A stretch of 64,000 nt of DNA from Candidatus Neomarinimicrobiota bacterium (GTDB taxonomy: Bacteria; Fidelibacterota; Marinisomatia; Marinisomatales; S15-B10), in contig JAZGBI010000098.1 of the NCBI GenBank assembly GCA_036476315.1, positions 154,159 to 218,158 on the forward strand, written 5' to 3'. The notes under the pieces were generated by a model. It did no database searches. It was given only the letters and a program-made list of their open reading frames with translations, and had not been told where the DNA came from. The position numbers and the translations under genes were made by a program. Positions 54,060 through 63,994 of this stretch are shown here, in pieces; the stretch's first letter is position 1, and the number at the start of each line of letters is the position of its first letter.

Positions 54060-54715
54060 ACCCCATTAGAGTTTTGCTGGCTGAAGACCACACCATTGTT
54101 CGCAAGGGTCTTCAGGCCCTTTTGAACGGTCAGGGGGATATAGAGGTGGTAGGCGAAGCGGAAGATGGCTTTGAGGTTGTAAATAGATCTCAGGAACTTC
54201 ATCCCGATGTGATTGTGATGGACATTTCCATGCCCAACCTGAGCGGGTTGGAAGCAACCCGGCAAATCAAGAAACTGCTGCCAGAGATAAAAGTCCTGAT
54301 TCTCTCGGTGCACACTAGCGAAGAATACATCTTTCAGACCCTTCGGGCAGGTGCCTCTGGGTATGTCGTGAAAAAGGCTGCACCCGAAGAACTCATTACC
54401 GCCATATACAGTATTAGCCAAGGGGAAACCTACCTCAGCCCGGCCGTATCCAAGGTGGTTGTGGAAGAGTATGTTCACCTGGCTGGAGAAGAAAGAAGGG
54501 AAGATTCATTGGACAGACTGACTGCAAGGGAGCGTGAGGTGTTGCAGTTGATCGCCGAGGGGAATACTACCCGGGAAGCAGCAAAGAAACTCTTTATCAG
54601 CGTCAAGACTGTTGAAACCCACAGATCGCGTTTGATGAGTAAACTCGACATCCATGGAATAGCTGGGCTCACCAAGTTTGCGATTGGCAGGGGATTGATA
54701 AGCGGAGAATTGTAG
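54056..54715 (+). CDS. NarL/FixJ-type response regulator
   Basis: 219 residues. Receiver domain: LLAEDHTIVRKGLQALL, phospho-acceptor Asp in DVIVMDISMPNLSG, and the Lys in SGYVVKKAAPEEL. LuxR-type helix-turn-helix: LTAREREVLQLIAEGNTTREAAKKL with VKTVETHRSRLMSKL. It is the cognate transcription factor of the PAS kinase gene that it overlaps. Target genes are unknown. Followed by hairpins at 54877-54950. Confidence 0.93.
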   Translation: MNPIRVLLAEDHTIVRKGLQALLNGQGDIEVVGEAEDGFEVVNRSQELHPDVIVMDISMPNLSGLEATRQIKKLLPEIKVLILSVHTSEEYIFQTLRAGASGYVVKKAAPEELITAIYSISQGETYLSPAVSKVVVEEYVHLAGEERREDSLDRLTAREREVLQLIAEGNTTREAAKKLFISVKTVETHRSRLMSKLDIHGIAGLTKFAIGRGLISGEL

Positions 54716-54876
54716 CGGCACAGGCTTTGACCGTGTCTAAATGAACATTGATTTCAACCGTTCGGATAGTCTACACACGAATTAGCCTCTTCTTTGTAGG
54801 CAACTAGAGTCTATACAAGTCCCTTTCGAGGAGCTCAGGTCTCATATCTCCTCAATCGTAAGACTGTTACAGAGTC

Positions 54877-54894
54877 CCTGACGGACCCGTCAGG
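54877..54894 (+). terminator. Hairpin after the narL-type gene, possible terminator
   Basis: CCTGACGG-AC-CCGTCAGG is a perfect 8-bp stem, followed by aagtttct with a weak T-tract. It lies 160 bp after the regulator stop. A second perfect hairpin, ATCGGG-gttttg-CCCGAT, lies at 54933-54950. The remaining gap 54716-54986 shows no gene. Confidence 0.45.
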
Positions 54895-54986
54895 AAGTTT
54901 CTAATAGATAATACAGGCTTTTCCTGCAAAACATCGGGGTTTTGCCCGATTGTTAGTTCAGCTTGCCTTGGCGTACTATTTAATGT

Positions 54987-55400
54987 ATGTTTTCATATAC
55001 TAACGGTAACTCACTTGGGGATGGAATCCGTAAGGATACCATAAGAACCCTGATAGTTGATGATGATCGCCGTTTTCGCGATCTGGTCAAAGTTTTTCTC
55101 GCCAAGGAACCGTCAATACGGGTAATAGGTGAAGCTGTGAATGGCAAGGAAGCGATTCTCAAGACCCGAGATTTCAAGCCGGATGTCGTTCTCATGGACG
55201 TGCGCATGCCGGTGATGAACGGGCTGGATGCCACAAGACTGATTAAGGATGAGATGCCGGGAGTCAAAATAATTATCCTGACGGTTTTCGATCTGGACGC
55301 ATACAAGGAAAGAGGACAAGCCAACGGTTCCGGGGGCTTTGTGCTGAAGAAAAACCTCCATACGGATCTGCTTCCAGCCATTCATCAAGCTTGTGATTGA
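54987..55400 (+). CDS. Single-domain receiver protein (CheY-like)
   Basis: 137 residues with only a receiver domain: [18 protein letters not shown] (acidic pair), phospho-acceptor Asp in [14 protein letters not shown], Thr in IIILTVFD and Lys in [13 protein letters not shown]. Its sequence is closer to the receiver of NarL-type regulators than to classical CheY, so it may have lost its DNA-binding domain. Its 3' half is duplicated at 51903-52095. It lies 15 bp before cheR and may lead the chemosensory operon. Confidence 0.85.
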   Translation: MFSYTNGNSLGDGIRKDTIRTLIVDDDRRFRDLVKVFLAKEPSIRVIGEAVNGKEAILKTRDFKPDVVLMDVRMPVMNGLDATRLIKDEMPGVKIIILTVFDLDAYKERGQANGSGGFVLKKNLHTDLLPAIHQACD

Positions 55401-55415
55401 AGCTGGGGTTGATGT

Positions 55416-56276
55416 GTGGATCTGGTTGAATCAAGAAGGAGGGAACCGGCGAATATTGACAAAATAGAGATCGAAAAAGAGTTCAAGTTTCTCCTGGATA
55501 AAGTAAGGAGAAATAGAAACTTAGATTTTAGCCATTATCGGCCGCAGGTTTTAAAAAGGAGAATCGAACATAGACTACACCTGACCCAATGTGCTACATA
55601 TCTGGACTATATAATGTTACTTAATAAAGATCCTCAAGAGTATGACAGACTCATTGAAAGTTTGACTATAAAGGTGAGTGAGTTTTTTCGTGATCCCCCG
55701 GTCTTTGATCTATTAGGAGAGGTTATCATTCCGGAAGTCATTTCTCAAAAGGAGAAGCAGGGTGGTAAACGGATCAGGGCCTGGTCGTGTGGATCAGCAT
55801 TGGGTCAGGAAGCATTCAGTATGGCGATACTCTTTTGCGAAAACCTGGGCAACAGGTTGAATGATTATGATGTACAGATTATAGGGACAGACATAGATCA
55901 GAATGCCTTGGAGCAAGCAGCATGGAGCTCATATGAGAGCAAGGCACTAGGTAAAATGAAGCCACACTTACTGTATAAATATTTTACCCGGTTTGATGAT
56001 GACTATATAGTGAACGATCGCGTGAGAGCATTAGTTACTTTCAGATACCACGATGTGGTCTCGGGTAATCCCATGTCCGAGGTGGATTTGGTTTTATGTC
56101 GGAATCTGTTGATTTATTTTGAGAGGGAACTCCAGGAAGAAGCGCTTTACAACATTCACTCTGCCATGAAGTCTGATGGTTTGCTCATCCTGGGCATGAC
56201 TGAGACGCTACCAGTACCAATGGTTGATTATTTTGAGGCGATAGATCCAATAATAAGGGCATATGTGAAAAAATGA
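55416..56276 (+). CDS. cheR: CheR chemoreceptor methyltransferase
   Basis: 286 residues. N-terminal helical domain with NLDFSHYRPQVLKRRIEHRLHL, then the SAM-dependent methyltransferase core: SEFFRDPPVFDLL, RAWSCGSALGQEAFSMAIL (GCATGEE position, here G-S-A-L-G-Q-E), IIGTDIDQNALEQA and VLCRNLLIYF. It methylates glutamates of chemoreceptors. The SAM motif has Gln where most CheR have Glu (GEE to GQE), a mild oddity. The GTG start has a poor ribosome binding site. The mcp follows 45 bp on. Confidence 0.92.
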   Translation: MDLVESRRREPANIDKIEIEKEFKFLLDKVRRNRNLDFSHYRPQVLKRRIEHRLHLTQCATYLDYIMLLNKDPQEYDRLIESLTIKVSEFFRDPPVFDLLGEVIIPEVISQKEKQGGKRIRAWSCGSALGQEAFSMAILFCENLGNRLNDYDVQIIGTDIDQNALEQAAWSSYESKALGKMKPHLLYKYFTRFDDDYIVNDRVRALVTFRYHDVVSGNPMSEVDLVLCRNLLIYFERELQEEALYNIHSAMKSDGLLILGMTETLPVPMVDYFEAIDPIIRAYVKK

Positions 56277-56321
56277 GACATGAGACTAAGGACTTAATAA
56301 CAAATGAAGTGGAGGACTAAG

Positions 56322-58688
56322 ATGAAATTGAATGCGACAATTGCAAGTAAGTTGTTGTTAGGCTTTGGGATCGTGCTACTGATTTTTGCAATCTCTGGAG
56401 TGCTCACTATTACTCTGCTTCGGGATATTGGCAATCACTTGGATAACATAATCAGTGTAAGACAGCCTGCAAACGCGGCAGCTTATGAGATGGAGATCAA
56501 TTTGATTGGTACAGGATTTGGCCTCTTAGGCTATCTGGAGGATCGTGATCCAAAGCACTTGGAGCGTATCAAAGACGATATAGAGGATTTTGGAAAATAT
56601 CACAAAGAGTACAGAGAATTGGAAAAGACAGAGGAAGCTAGAGAGTTAGCGATTACGCTTGGTAAGGAATACGATACGTTTAAGGATTTAGCCAACAAGA
56701 TTATCGCATTAGAGGATGAGCAGGATAAAAAGATAGTCACTTTATTTAACAACCATGAGTTGATGGACAATCTTTTGGATGAGAAGATTCAAGTGTCCAT
56801 CAAATCAGGTGAACCTCAAGCCTATGAAAAGATGCAGGCTGCAATGGAGTTGGAAATTAATGTCAACGGAATTGCAAAGGGTCTGGGGGAATACTTGAGA
56901 ACCCACCAGACACAATATGAAGATCGTGTTTTGAAGGATGAAACAGATTTCAGACGTTTCTTAAAGGTGTATGAAGGTCTAAGTCTCACATTCGAGGAGA
57001 GACAATGGGCATCAGAGATTGGCCGTCTTTTTGAAAATAGTGCAACGCTTTCCGAGGAGATTATCAAAATAGATAAAGATATAGGAACAGGCCGGGATGA
57101 ATTTGTTAGGATTCGAAGAAGTATGGATGTTCTAATGGATGATGAAATCCAGGTTCGTACTAACAAAGATCTTGAAATCTCAGAGGATGAGGCCAAGAGA
57201 TCAAACAACTTTGCCACTACTATGATTTTGGTTTTTCTACTAAGTGGAATCATTATCGGCAGTCTAGCTGCAGTTTTCATTACCCGAAGCATTACAGGGC
57301 CGCTTATCATGGTGGTAGACAGAGTAAGTGAAATCGCTGGGTCAGCCGGGGATTTAACTGCTGAAGTACCGGTGACGACAAAGGATGAAGTTGGAGATCT
57401 GGCTGGTGCATTCAACAAGATGCTGCGAGGACTGAAGGAGATGATCATAAAGATCATGGGCAATGCCGCAAGCGTCTCAGCGTCCAGCCAGCAGCTTTCC
57501 TCATCCGCTCAACAGACCAACGCATCGGCTCAGCAGGTATCATCCACAATTCAACAATTGGCAAAGGGAGCTCAGTCACAGGCCGAGCGGGTTGAAGAGA
57601 CTACCAGGGTAATGGAGCAACTCAATGCTGCCATCACGCAATCAGCACAATCAGCAGGACAGGCAGCCGCAGCATCCACCCGGGCCAGCCAGTCTGCGCA
57701 GAGAGGAGCCGAGACGGTGAAAGAGAGTGTTGAGACCATGGATAAGATATCCGACACCACCACGGTTACTTCTGAAGCAGTAAGCAAACTAGGCGAGCGT
57801 TCCGAACAGATGGCAGAAATTGTAGACGTTATTACCAATGTTGCTGACCAGACAAATCTTCTCGCGTTAAATGCGGCCATTGAGGCGGCCAGGGCAGGTG
57901 AAGCGGGTCGAGGATTTGCCGTGGTTGCCGAGGAAGTAAGGAAGCTTGCCGAAAGTTCAGGTAAGTCCGCATCGGAGATAGGAGATCTAATTAAACAAAC
58001 CATCAAAGAGACGAATGAAGCGGTAAAAAATATGGATACCACTTCTAGAGAAGTTACTGCGGGGAAGGACCTTATTACGAAATCGGGCGCTGCTTTGGAA
58101 GAGATTGTGGCTGCGAACCAGAATGTATCCACCATGCTTCAGCAGATCTCGGCTGCTTCCCAGCAGATGTCATCTGGTGCCCGGCAGGTTGTAGGCTCGG
58201 TGGAAGAAGTGGCGACCATTGCCGAAGAAGCTTCCACTTCTACTCAACAGGCGGGCGCCTCCACACAACAGATGGTTGCTACCATGCAGGAGATGACCTC
58301 CAGCGCCCAATCTCTGGCTGAAATGGGTGTCGAATTGAACAACCTCGTTTCCGAGTTTAAGACCGGCGAAGAGGTGGTGAAAAGAGCTCCAGTCAAGCCG
58401 GCTCCCCCAATGCCGAAACATCGGCCGGTGACACCCTCAGTAGTACCCTTGAATGAACGGCTTTCTGAAGCAAGAAAAAAGATGGAGAAAATTAGAGAGC
58501 CGTTTCCACCGGAACCGAAACCCACTTCACCAAAGCCAGTTCTGACAAAACCGGTCGCAGTTAAACCAAAACCATCAAGACCGGAACAACCGAAACCAAC
58601 CCTGTCACAGCCAGTTCCAAAAAAGGTTAAGAAGGAGATAAAGCCGGAAAACAAAGTAGAGAAAAAACCCGGAGATAAAGGGGGGTAA
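56322..58688 (+). CDS. Methyl-accepting chemotaxis protein with Pro/Lys-rich tail
   Basis: 788 residues. TM1 at about residues 8-32 ([23 protein letters not shown]), a helical periplasmic sensor of about 265 residues, TM2 at about 300-323 ([20 protein letters not shown]), a HAMP domain, and the signalling coiled coil with the conserved tip [20 protein letters not shown] and [15 protein letters not shown]. Many SSAQQ/SASQQ repeats may hold methylation sites. After about residue 690 comes a tail of some 95 residues rich in Pro and Lys ([17 protein letters not shown]), without the CheR-binding pentapeptide. GGAGG supports ATG 56322 over 56304. Sole receptor in the operon; ligand unknown. Confidence 0.92.
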   Translation: MKLNATIASKLLLGFGIVLLIFAISGVLTITLLRDIGNHLDNIISVRQPANAAAYEMEINLIGTGFGLLGYLEDRDPKHLERIKDDIEDFGKYHKEYRELEKTEEARELAITLGKEYDTFKDLANKIIALEDEQDKKIVTLFNNHELMDNLLDEKIQVSIKSGEPQAYEKMQAAMELEINVNGIAKGLGEYLRTHQTQYEDRVLKDETDFRRFLKVYEGLSLTFEERQWASEIGRLFENSATLSEEIIKIDKDIGTGRDEFVRIRRSMDVLMDDEIQVRTNKDLEISEDEAKRSNNFATTMILVFLLSGIIIGSLAAVFITRSITGPLIMVVDRVSEIAGSAGDLTAEVPVTTKDEVGDLAGAFNKMLRGLKEMIIKIMGNAASVSASSQQLSSSAQQTNASAQQVSSTIQQLAKGAQSQAERVEETTRVMEQLNAAITQSAQSAGQAAAASTRASQSAQRGAETVKESVETMDKISDTTTVTSEAVSKLGERSEQMAEIVDVITNVADQTNLLALNAAIEAARAGEAGRGFAVVAEEVRKLAESSGKSASEIGDLIKQTIKETNEAVKNMDTTSREVTAGKDLITKSGAALEEIVAANQNVSTMLQQISAASQQMSSGARQVVGSVEEVATIAEEASTSTQQAGASTQQMVATMQEMTSSAQSLAEMGVELNNLVSEFKTGEEVVKRAPVKPAPPMPKHRPVTPSVVPLNERLSEARKKMEKIREPFPPEPKPTSPKPVLTKPVAVKPKPSRPEQPKPTLSQPVPKKVKKEIKPENKVEKKPGDKGG

Positions 58689-58692
58689 TACT

Positions 58693-59196
58693 ATGCCGGA
58701 AAAAGAAGAGAAACCAACAGGTGAAGAATTTCAGTTCGTCAACTTCCGGCTAAGGGAGGAGGAATTTGGGGTGGAGGTCAGCTCTGTGAGGGAAATAATC
58801 AGGGTAACGGATATCAGTCGCATACCGGAAGCTCCCTCCTTCATACAAGGAGTGACAAACCTCCGTGGACAGATAATACCGGTAATTGATTTATCAAAGC
58901 GATTTAACTTGGTTCCCCTGGAAACACTACCGGAAAGTGCCCGGATCATAGTGACGGGGGTAAATGAACAGATAGCTGGAATACTGGTGGATGAGGTTCC
59001 GGAAGTATTGAAAATTGTTGAAGAGAATATTGAGCCAACTCCAGAATTAATTCAGATCGAGATAAAAAAAGACTATATAAAAGGGGTCGCCAAATTAGAA
59101 AATAGGCTCATAATTCTTCTGGATTTAGAGAAGGTATTAGCTCCCCATGAAGTAGTAGAACTGGCTGACCTTAGTAGTCCCGAATCGGAAACATAG
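58693..59196 (+). CDS. cheW: CheW coupling protein
   Basis: 167 residues with the two SH3-like subdomains of CheW: VNFRLREEEFGVEVSSVREIIR, RIPEAPSFIQGVTNLRGQIIPVIDL (highly conserved NLRG) and GVAKLENRLIILLDLEKVL. It bridges the receptor to CheA. It lies four bases after mcp and 14 bp before cheY. Confidence 0.94.
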   Translation: MPEKEEKPTGEEFQFVNFRLREEEFGVEVSSVREIIRVTDISRIPEAPSFIQGVTNLRGQIIPVIDLSKRFNLVPLETLPESARIIVTGVNEQIAGILVDEVPEVLKIVEENIEPTPELIQIEIKKDYIKGVAKLENRLIILLDLEKVLAPHEVVELADLSSPESET

Positions 59197-59210
59197 CTGG
59201 AGGTAAACCA

Positions 59211-59585
59211 ATGGCAAGTATCTTAATCGTTGATGACTCCAAATTCATGCGCAAGATGCTTTCAGACATCCTTACTGAAGAGGGGCACCAGATCGCAGGA
59301 GAAGCGGAGAACGCCATGGAAGCTATTGAACTATACAAAGTGCTCAACCCTGATCTGGTGACTCTGGATGTTATCATGCCTGAGGTTGAAGGAGTTGATA
59401 CATATTCTGCCGTAAAAGAGATAGTAAAAATGGATTCCGGGACCAAGATCATCATAATAAGTACGATGGGGCAAGAGGAAATAGTCAAAGAATACATTGA
59501 AGCCGGAGCTAAGGATTTTATAATCAAACCCTTTCAAGCTTCCGATGTAGCAAAGGCTGTAACTAATGCAATAGTGAATTCTTAG
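59211..59585 (+). CDS. cheY: CheY response regulator
   Basis: 124 residues, receiver domain only: ILIVDDSKFMRKMLSDIL, phospho-acceptor Asp in LVTLDVIMPEVEG, Thr/Ser in IIISTMGQE and Lys in DFIIKPFQ. The TLDVIMPE pattern is that of true CheY in systems with CheC/CheD. GGAGG precedes the ATG. Output target unknown because no flagellar or pilus gene is in view. Confidence 0.93.
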   Translation: MASILIVDDSKFMRKMLSDILTEEGHQIAGEAENAMEAIELYKVLNPDLVTLDVIMPEVEGVDTYSAVKEIVKMDSGTKIIIISTMGQEEIVKEYIEAGAKDFIIKPFQASDVAKAVTNAIVNS

Positions 59586-59620
59586 GATCAACTAATAAGG
59601 TATGCATATTACATCGGGCT

Positions 59621-60103
59621 ATGGACATTTCGGTTGGATTAGGTGAAATAAAAGTCACTCAATCCCCCCACGTGCTAAAGGCAATTGGTCTCGGATCATG
59701 TGTTGCTGTGGCTCTGTATGATCGCGAGGCACAAATCGGGGGTATGGCTCACATTGTGCTTCCCTCTTCTGGAGAATCTTTGGATAAAGCCAATTCTCTA
59801 AAATTCACAGATGTAGCCATCGCCAGAATGGTTAACGAGATGCAGAGAAGGGGCGCGCAGATTCAAAACATAAAAGCGAAGATATTTGGTGGTGCAAATA
59901 TGTTCCCAGAGATCATTAACGCTAGCAGTGATATGGATATTGGTGAACGAAATATCATGGCAGTCCGTAAAGAACTAGATACACACAGTATTGAAATCAG
60001 CTTCGAGGAAACTGGTGGTCATATTGGGCGTTCTGTCATACTTGACACAAAGGATGGTTCAGTTGTAGTGAGCAGTGCCAACTTGAACAGTCAAGAAGGC
60101 TAA
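59621..60103 (+). CDS. cheD: CheD chemoreceptor glutamine deamidase
   Basis: 160 residues. Catalytic Cys in AIGLGSCVAVALYD and His in GGMAHIVLP, with the later KIFGGANMF and FEETGGHIGRSVILD. CheD deamidates receptor glutamines and is stimulated or recruited by CheC, encoded in the same operon. Confidence 0.94.
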   Translation: MDISVGLGEIKVTQSPHVLKAIGLGSCVAVALYDREAQIGGMAHIVLPSSGESLDKANSLKFTDVAIARMVNEMQRRGAQIQNIKAKIFGGANMFPEIINASSDMDIGERNIMAVRKELDTHSIEISFEETGGHIGRSVILDTKDGSVVVSSANLNSQEG

Positions 60104-60115
60104 AAAGAAATAGAC

Positions 60116-61171
60116 ATGGTTAAAAAGAAGACACGTGTTCTGGTTGTGGACGATTCAGCATTTATGCGAAAACTTATAACAAACATAGTCGAGTCTGATC
60201 CAGAGCTGGAAGTCATTCAAACCGCTCGCGATGGCGTTGACGCCCTAAAAGCAGTCCACAGACTCAAGCCCGACGTTGTTACCCTTGACATTGAAATGCC
60301 AGAGATAGATGGTATTACTGCCCTGGTATACATTATGGAGCAATTCCCAACACCAGTGATTATGGTGACTGGTTTAAGCACGTTCCTGGGTGAACAAACA
60401 ATCAAAGCACTGGAATATGGAGCCGTGGGGTTTATACAAAAACCCAAAGGAGCGGTTTCTGCGAATTTCAAAGACCTTAAAAAGGAGTTAATCCAACAGA
60501 TAAAGCTTGCTGTCAGAGTTGATATGAAGAAACTAAGACCGATTAAGGTGGGAAGGGCTGTAGAGAGAGTATCGAAACCAGTTCACAAGTCTTCTGACAA
60601 GATTATAGTCATTGCCAGTTCATCAGGAGGCCCGAGGGCCTTATCACAGATAATTCCGGAGCTACCTGTGGGCCTGGCTGCAGGGGTGGTCGTAATTCAA
60701 CATATGCCGGCCGCATTCATCCAATCCTTTGCAAATAGGCTTGATTGGGAATCGGTATTGGATGTGAAAGTTGCTGAAGATCTGGAGCCTGTTCTGCAAG
60801 GAAAGGTTCTGATTATGCCAGCCGACCATCATTTCAGGATTGTTTCAGAAAGAAAGAATAAACAATTAATCGAGTTGATTCCTCTTTCACGAGAAGAAAA
60901 AAACCGACTAATATCGGCAGATGAAGTGATGCTTTCGTCTGCCCCCATTTATGGAAAGAATGTGGTTGGAGTAGTATTGACAGGCATGGGAAATGATGGT
61001 ACCGAAGGTCTAAAGGAGATAAAGAAGCATGGTGGTTACACAATCGCAGAGGCTGAATCAACTGCCATCGTATTTGGGATGTCAAAAGCAGCTATTGACG
61101 CGGGGGTTGTCGACAAGATTATTCCATTACCTGAAATAGCGAAGGAGATCGTTAAGACAGTTAACAGTTGA
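60116..61171 (+). CDS. cheB: CheB receptor methylesterase
   Basis: 351 residues: receiver domain (VLVVDDSAFMRKLI, Asp in VVTLDIEMPEIDG) and C-terminal methylesterase with catalytic Ser in IASSSGGPRALSQI, His in VVIQHMPAAFIQSFA and Asp in VVLTGMGNDGTEGLKEI. It removes methyl groups from receptors when phosphorylated by CheA. The gap of 12 bp from cheD supports one transcript. Confidence 0.96.
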   Translation: MVKKKTRVLVVDDSAFMRKLITNIVESDPELEVIQTARDGVDALKAVHRLKPDVVTLDIEMPEIDGITALVYIMEQFPTPVIMVTGLSTFLGEQTIKALEYGAVGFIQKPKGAVSANFKDLKKELIQQIKLAVRVDMKKLRPIKVGRAVERVSKPVHKSSDKIIVIASSSGGPRALSQIIPELPVGLAAGVVVIQHMPAAFIQSFANRLDWESVLDVKVAEDLEPVLQGKVLIMPADHHFRIVSERKNKQLIELIPLSREEKNRLISADEVMLSSAPIYGKNVVGVVLTGMGNDGTEGLKEIKKHGGYTIAEAESTAIVFGMSKAAIDAGVVDKIIPLPEIAKEIVKTVNS

Positions 61172-61195
61172 CAGTGTGCAGTCTACATCAAAATT

Positions 61196-61294
61196 ATGAA
61201 GGAAGAAGATTTTAGATTTGATTCTGAGAACCTTACAGTGAACCAAAGATCGCTCGATTTTATTCACAAAATATTCGGTTTATCGGAACGATAG
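61196..61294 (+). CDS. Possible 32-residue protein between cheB and cheA
   Basis: ATG 61196 opens a frame of 32 codons, MKEEDFRFDSENLTVNQRSL and then DFIHKIFGLSER, ending at TAG 61292-61294. The stop touches the GTG/ATG start of cheA (TAGTGATG), so translating it could couple cheA translation. No family recognised, and the ribosome binding site is weak (GGAAG lies inside the frame). It could equally be a chance ORF or a remnant of a small che gene. Confidence 0.3.
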   Translation: MKEEDFRFDSENLTVNQRSLDFIHKIFGLSER

Positions 61295-61296
61295 TG

Positions 61297-62955
61297 ATGG
61301 AGATATCAGAATATCAGCAGCTATTCCTTTCTGAGGCGCGGGAGATTCTCCAGTTACAAAATAAAACTCTGGTCGAACTGGAGAAGAACCCAGCGGATGT
61401 ATCTCTGTTCCATGAATTATTTCGTTTGAGTCACACATTTAAGAGCATGGCTCAGACTATGGGTTATGATAATATTGCTCAACTTACCCATTCGATGGAA
61501 TCCACCCTGGCAGTGTTGAAAAGTGAAGTACCACAGGCAGAGACTGATATAGTGAATTTACTTTTCAAATCCCTGGATACTCTGGATACTCTGATTGAGG
61601 ATGTACAGGGGAACAAGATTGAACCAATAGATGTGGCTCCCTTGATTGAGAGATTTGATTTGCTTGCTTCCACAATCTCATCAAATAAAGGGAAATCTAA
61701 GAAAACAAAGACATCAAGATCCGAATCGTCTGATAATCTTTACAGGGAGGTGAACGAAGGAAAAGACATCGAGGCAACTGCTTCCACAGGTGAAATTCAG
61801 TCGGTACGCATTCCCTTGACTCATCTGGACAGCCTCATGGATATCACGGGTGAATTGGCTATCAATAAAATCCAGCTCGATCGGATATCGAAGGCAATTG
61901 AGAATGAGACTCTGGAAGAAGTGGTGGCTCAAATGTCCCGGTTGACTTCCCAGCTTCAGGATCAGATGATGCAGATCAGGCTTATACCTTTGGAACATAT
62001 ATTTTCTCCTTATCACCGGTTGGTGAGAGACATTGCAGTGGCTCAGAAGAAGGAAATCGATTTGATCATTGAGGGGAGCAACATCGGTCTGGACCGGAGC
62101 ATACAGGATGAGATAAATGAGCCGCTGATTCATATCATTAAAAATGCAGTTACTCACGGGATTGAAGAACCCAAATTGAGGAAAAAACTTGGTAAGGAAA
62201 GAAGGGGCACGATTAAGCTGATCGCCCGAAGAGAGAAAAACTCAGTCGTCTTGGAACTGTCCGATGATGGGCGGGGGATGGACATAGAAGAGATAAAGGA
62301 AGCTGCAATAGCAACGGGAGTCATCAGCGAGGAAGAACTTTTAGATCTTACCGAGGAAGAAATAGCAATGCTTATCACCTACCCTGGATATACCAGGGCA
62401 AAGACAGTAACTGAGGCAGCCGGCAGGGGAATGGGTCTGAATGTATCGAGGGTTAAAGTGGAATCTTTGGGGGGGACATTAAACATTGATAGCAAGCCCA
62501 AAGAAGGAACCACTATATTTTTAAAACTACCTCTAACTATGGCTATAGTCCAGGCCATGTTGATTGGCATTGAAAATGAAACCTATTGTATCCCATTATC
62601 CTTTATTGCTGAAACAATAAAGGTGTCTAAACAGGCGATAAGGACCATGGAGCATCACGACATAATTTCCTACAGAGATTCCGTCCTTCCGCTTATCCAG
62701 TTAAGGAAAAAACTTGGTTTTCCAACTTCAGGACAACAATCCAACAATGGTAAGATTCCTATTGTAGTAGTTGAAGTGGGATCAAACAAGGCCGGTTTGA
62801 TTGTAGATCGACTTTTGGGGCAACAGGATGTTGTGATCAAGACTTTAACCGGAATGTTGACAAGAATCAAGAACACGTCTGGTGCTACCATCCTGGGAAC
62901 GGGAAAGGTAGCACTTATAATAGATATCGCATCGTTGTTCAAAAAGGAGATTTAG
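61297..62955 (+). CDS. cheA: CheA histidine kinase, short form without P2
   Basis: 552 residues. Hpt/P1 domain with phospho-acceptor His46 in RLSHTFKSMAQTMGY; a linker of about 45 residues rich in Lys/Ser (KGKSKKTKTSRSESSD) where the CheY-binding P2 domain of E. coli CheA would be; the P3 dimerisation helices (VRIPLTHLDSLMDITGELAINKI); the kinase domain with HIIKNAVTHGIEEP, ELSDDGRGMD and GRGMGLNVSRVKVESLGG; and a C-terminal CheW-like P5 domain. Kinases without P2 occur in several lineages and phosphorylate regulators directly. cheC starts one base after its stop. Confidence 0.94.
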   Translation: MEISEYQQLFLSEAREILQLQNKTLVELEKNPADVSLFHELFRLSHTFKSMAQTMGYDNIAQLTHSMESTLAVLKSEVPQAETDIVNLLFKSLDTLDTLIEDVQGNKIEPIDVAPLIERFDLLASTISSNKGKSKKTKTSRSESSDNLYREVNEGKDIEATASTGEIQSVRIPLTHLDSLMDITGELAINKIQLDRISKAIENETLEEVVAQMSRLTSQLQDQMMQIRLIPLEHIFSPYHRLVRDIAVAQKKEIDLIIEGSNIGLDRSIQDEINEPLIHIIKNAVTHGIEEPKLRKKLGKERRGTIKLIARREKNSVVLELSDDGRGMDIEEIKEAAIATGVISEEELLDLTEEEIAMLITYPGYTRAKTVTEAAGRGMGLNVSRVKVESLGGTLNIDSKPKEGTTIFLKLPLTMAIVQAMLIGIENETYCIPLSFIAETIKVSKQAIRTMEHHDIISYRDSVLPLIQLRKKLGFPTSGQQSNNGKIPIVVVEVGSNKAGLIVDRLLGQQDVVIKTLTGMLTRIKNTSGATILGTGKVALIIDIASLFKKEI

Positions 62956-62956
62956 T

Positions 62957-63592
62957 ATGAGTTTCAAAGAATTTGATCAAATCCGACTGGATGTGTTAAA
63001 AGAGATTTGCTCAATAGCTACCGGCAATGCGGCCAATAGTCTGTCAACGATGAGCGAAAGAAGAGTGGATATCTCACTACCTAATGTTATGGTTGAGTCT
63101 TTAGATAAAGTTGCTGACATCTTTGGGAAAAGGGAGAAGGACGTATCTGCGGTCTCCTTCTCGGTATCAGGCGAAATATCGGGAAGTATGGCTTTGGTCT
63201 TTTCCTATTCTCAATCTGTGAAGATTGCCAATATTCTTACAAAAAGGAATACATCTCAGGATAAGAACCTGGATGAGATGGGACAGTCAGCTCTAATGGA
63301 GTTGGGAAATATTGTAGCCGGGTCTTATGTGCGGGTACTGGCTGATGGACTGAAAATGAGGATCACATATTCAATCCCCGGATTTGACCACGATATGATC
63401 GGGGTTATTCTTGATGAAATCGTAGTTCGCTTACCTACAGAGGTGGAGTCTGCAATCGTCATGGAAAGTGAATTTATCATAAAAGAGGAGACATTTCTCG
63501 GGCAATTAATATTTATCCTAGAACCGAGTTCTTTGAACTCAGTAGTCAAGGCATTGGGATCACGGGATGAGCAAGGCCAGAGCAGGGAATGA
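62957..63592 (+). CDS. cheC: CheC-family CheY-P phosphatase
   Basis: 211 residues with the two CheC active-site helices: LDVLKEICSIATGNAANSLS (E-x-x-S...N pattern) and ALMELGNIVAGSYVRVLAD (E-x-x-N). CheC dephosphorylates CheY-P and binds CheD. The second helix has Ser where the usual second Asn lies (GNIVAGSY), so the two sites may differ in activity. The start nearly abuts the cheA stop, and the stop is next to the hpt start. Confidence 0.9.
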   Translation: MSFKEFDQIRLDVLKEICSIATGNAANSLSTMSERRVDISLPNVMVESLDKVADIFGKREKDVSAVSFSVSGEISGSMALVFSYSQSVKIANILTKRNTSQDKNLDEMGQSALMELGNIVAGSYVRVLADGLKMRITYSIPGFDHDMIGVILDEIVVRLPTEVESAIVMESEFIIKEETFLGQLIFILEPSSLNSVVKALGSRDEQGQSRE

Positions 63593-63595
63593 GTG

Positions 63596-63994
63596 ATGAC
63601 AAATCTTACATTTAATCATGAACTTCTAGAAGTCTTTCATGAAGAAGCTCAGGATTTAATACAGGAAATGACAACGGACTTGTCTATTCTGAGTGGAGAA
63701 CAAGATAAGGACAGTGAAGAACGGGGCAGAGAGCCAATCTATCGGCGTCTCTACCGTAATGCCCATACACTAAAAGGGTCTTCTGAGGTTGTCGGTTATT
63801 TCCGCCTGAGGGAAATCTCTGAAATCCTGCAGAGTATTTTCTTAAATGCCAGTGAAGGAAAAGCTGAATTTTCTACAAGTGAGCTCAAGTTACTTATCAC
63901 AGGTGTAAATAAGTGTCAGAAGTTGATAGGTAGAGAGGAAGTTGTTGGCTATGAGGAGTTGCTGAAGCAACTAAATAGAATTCTTAAGCTATGA
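63596..63994 (+). CDS. Hpt-domain protein
   Basis: 132 residues. A helical bundle with the Hpt phospho-acceptor motif RNAHTLKGSSEVVGYF (His about residue 60), like the P1 domain of CheA but without a kinase. It could be a phosphotransfer partner, or the first segment of a split or second CheA continued in the next gene. The frame ends at TGA 63992-63994. Confidence 0.82.
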   Translation: MTNLTFNHELLEVFHEEAQDLIQEMTTDLSILSGEQDKDSEERGREPIYRRLYRNAHTLKGSSEVVGYFRLREISEILQSIFLNASEGKAEFSTSELKLLITGVNKCQKLIGREEVVGYEELLKQLNRILKL

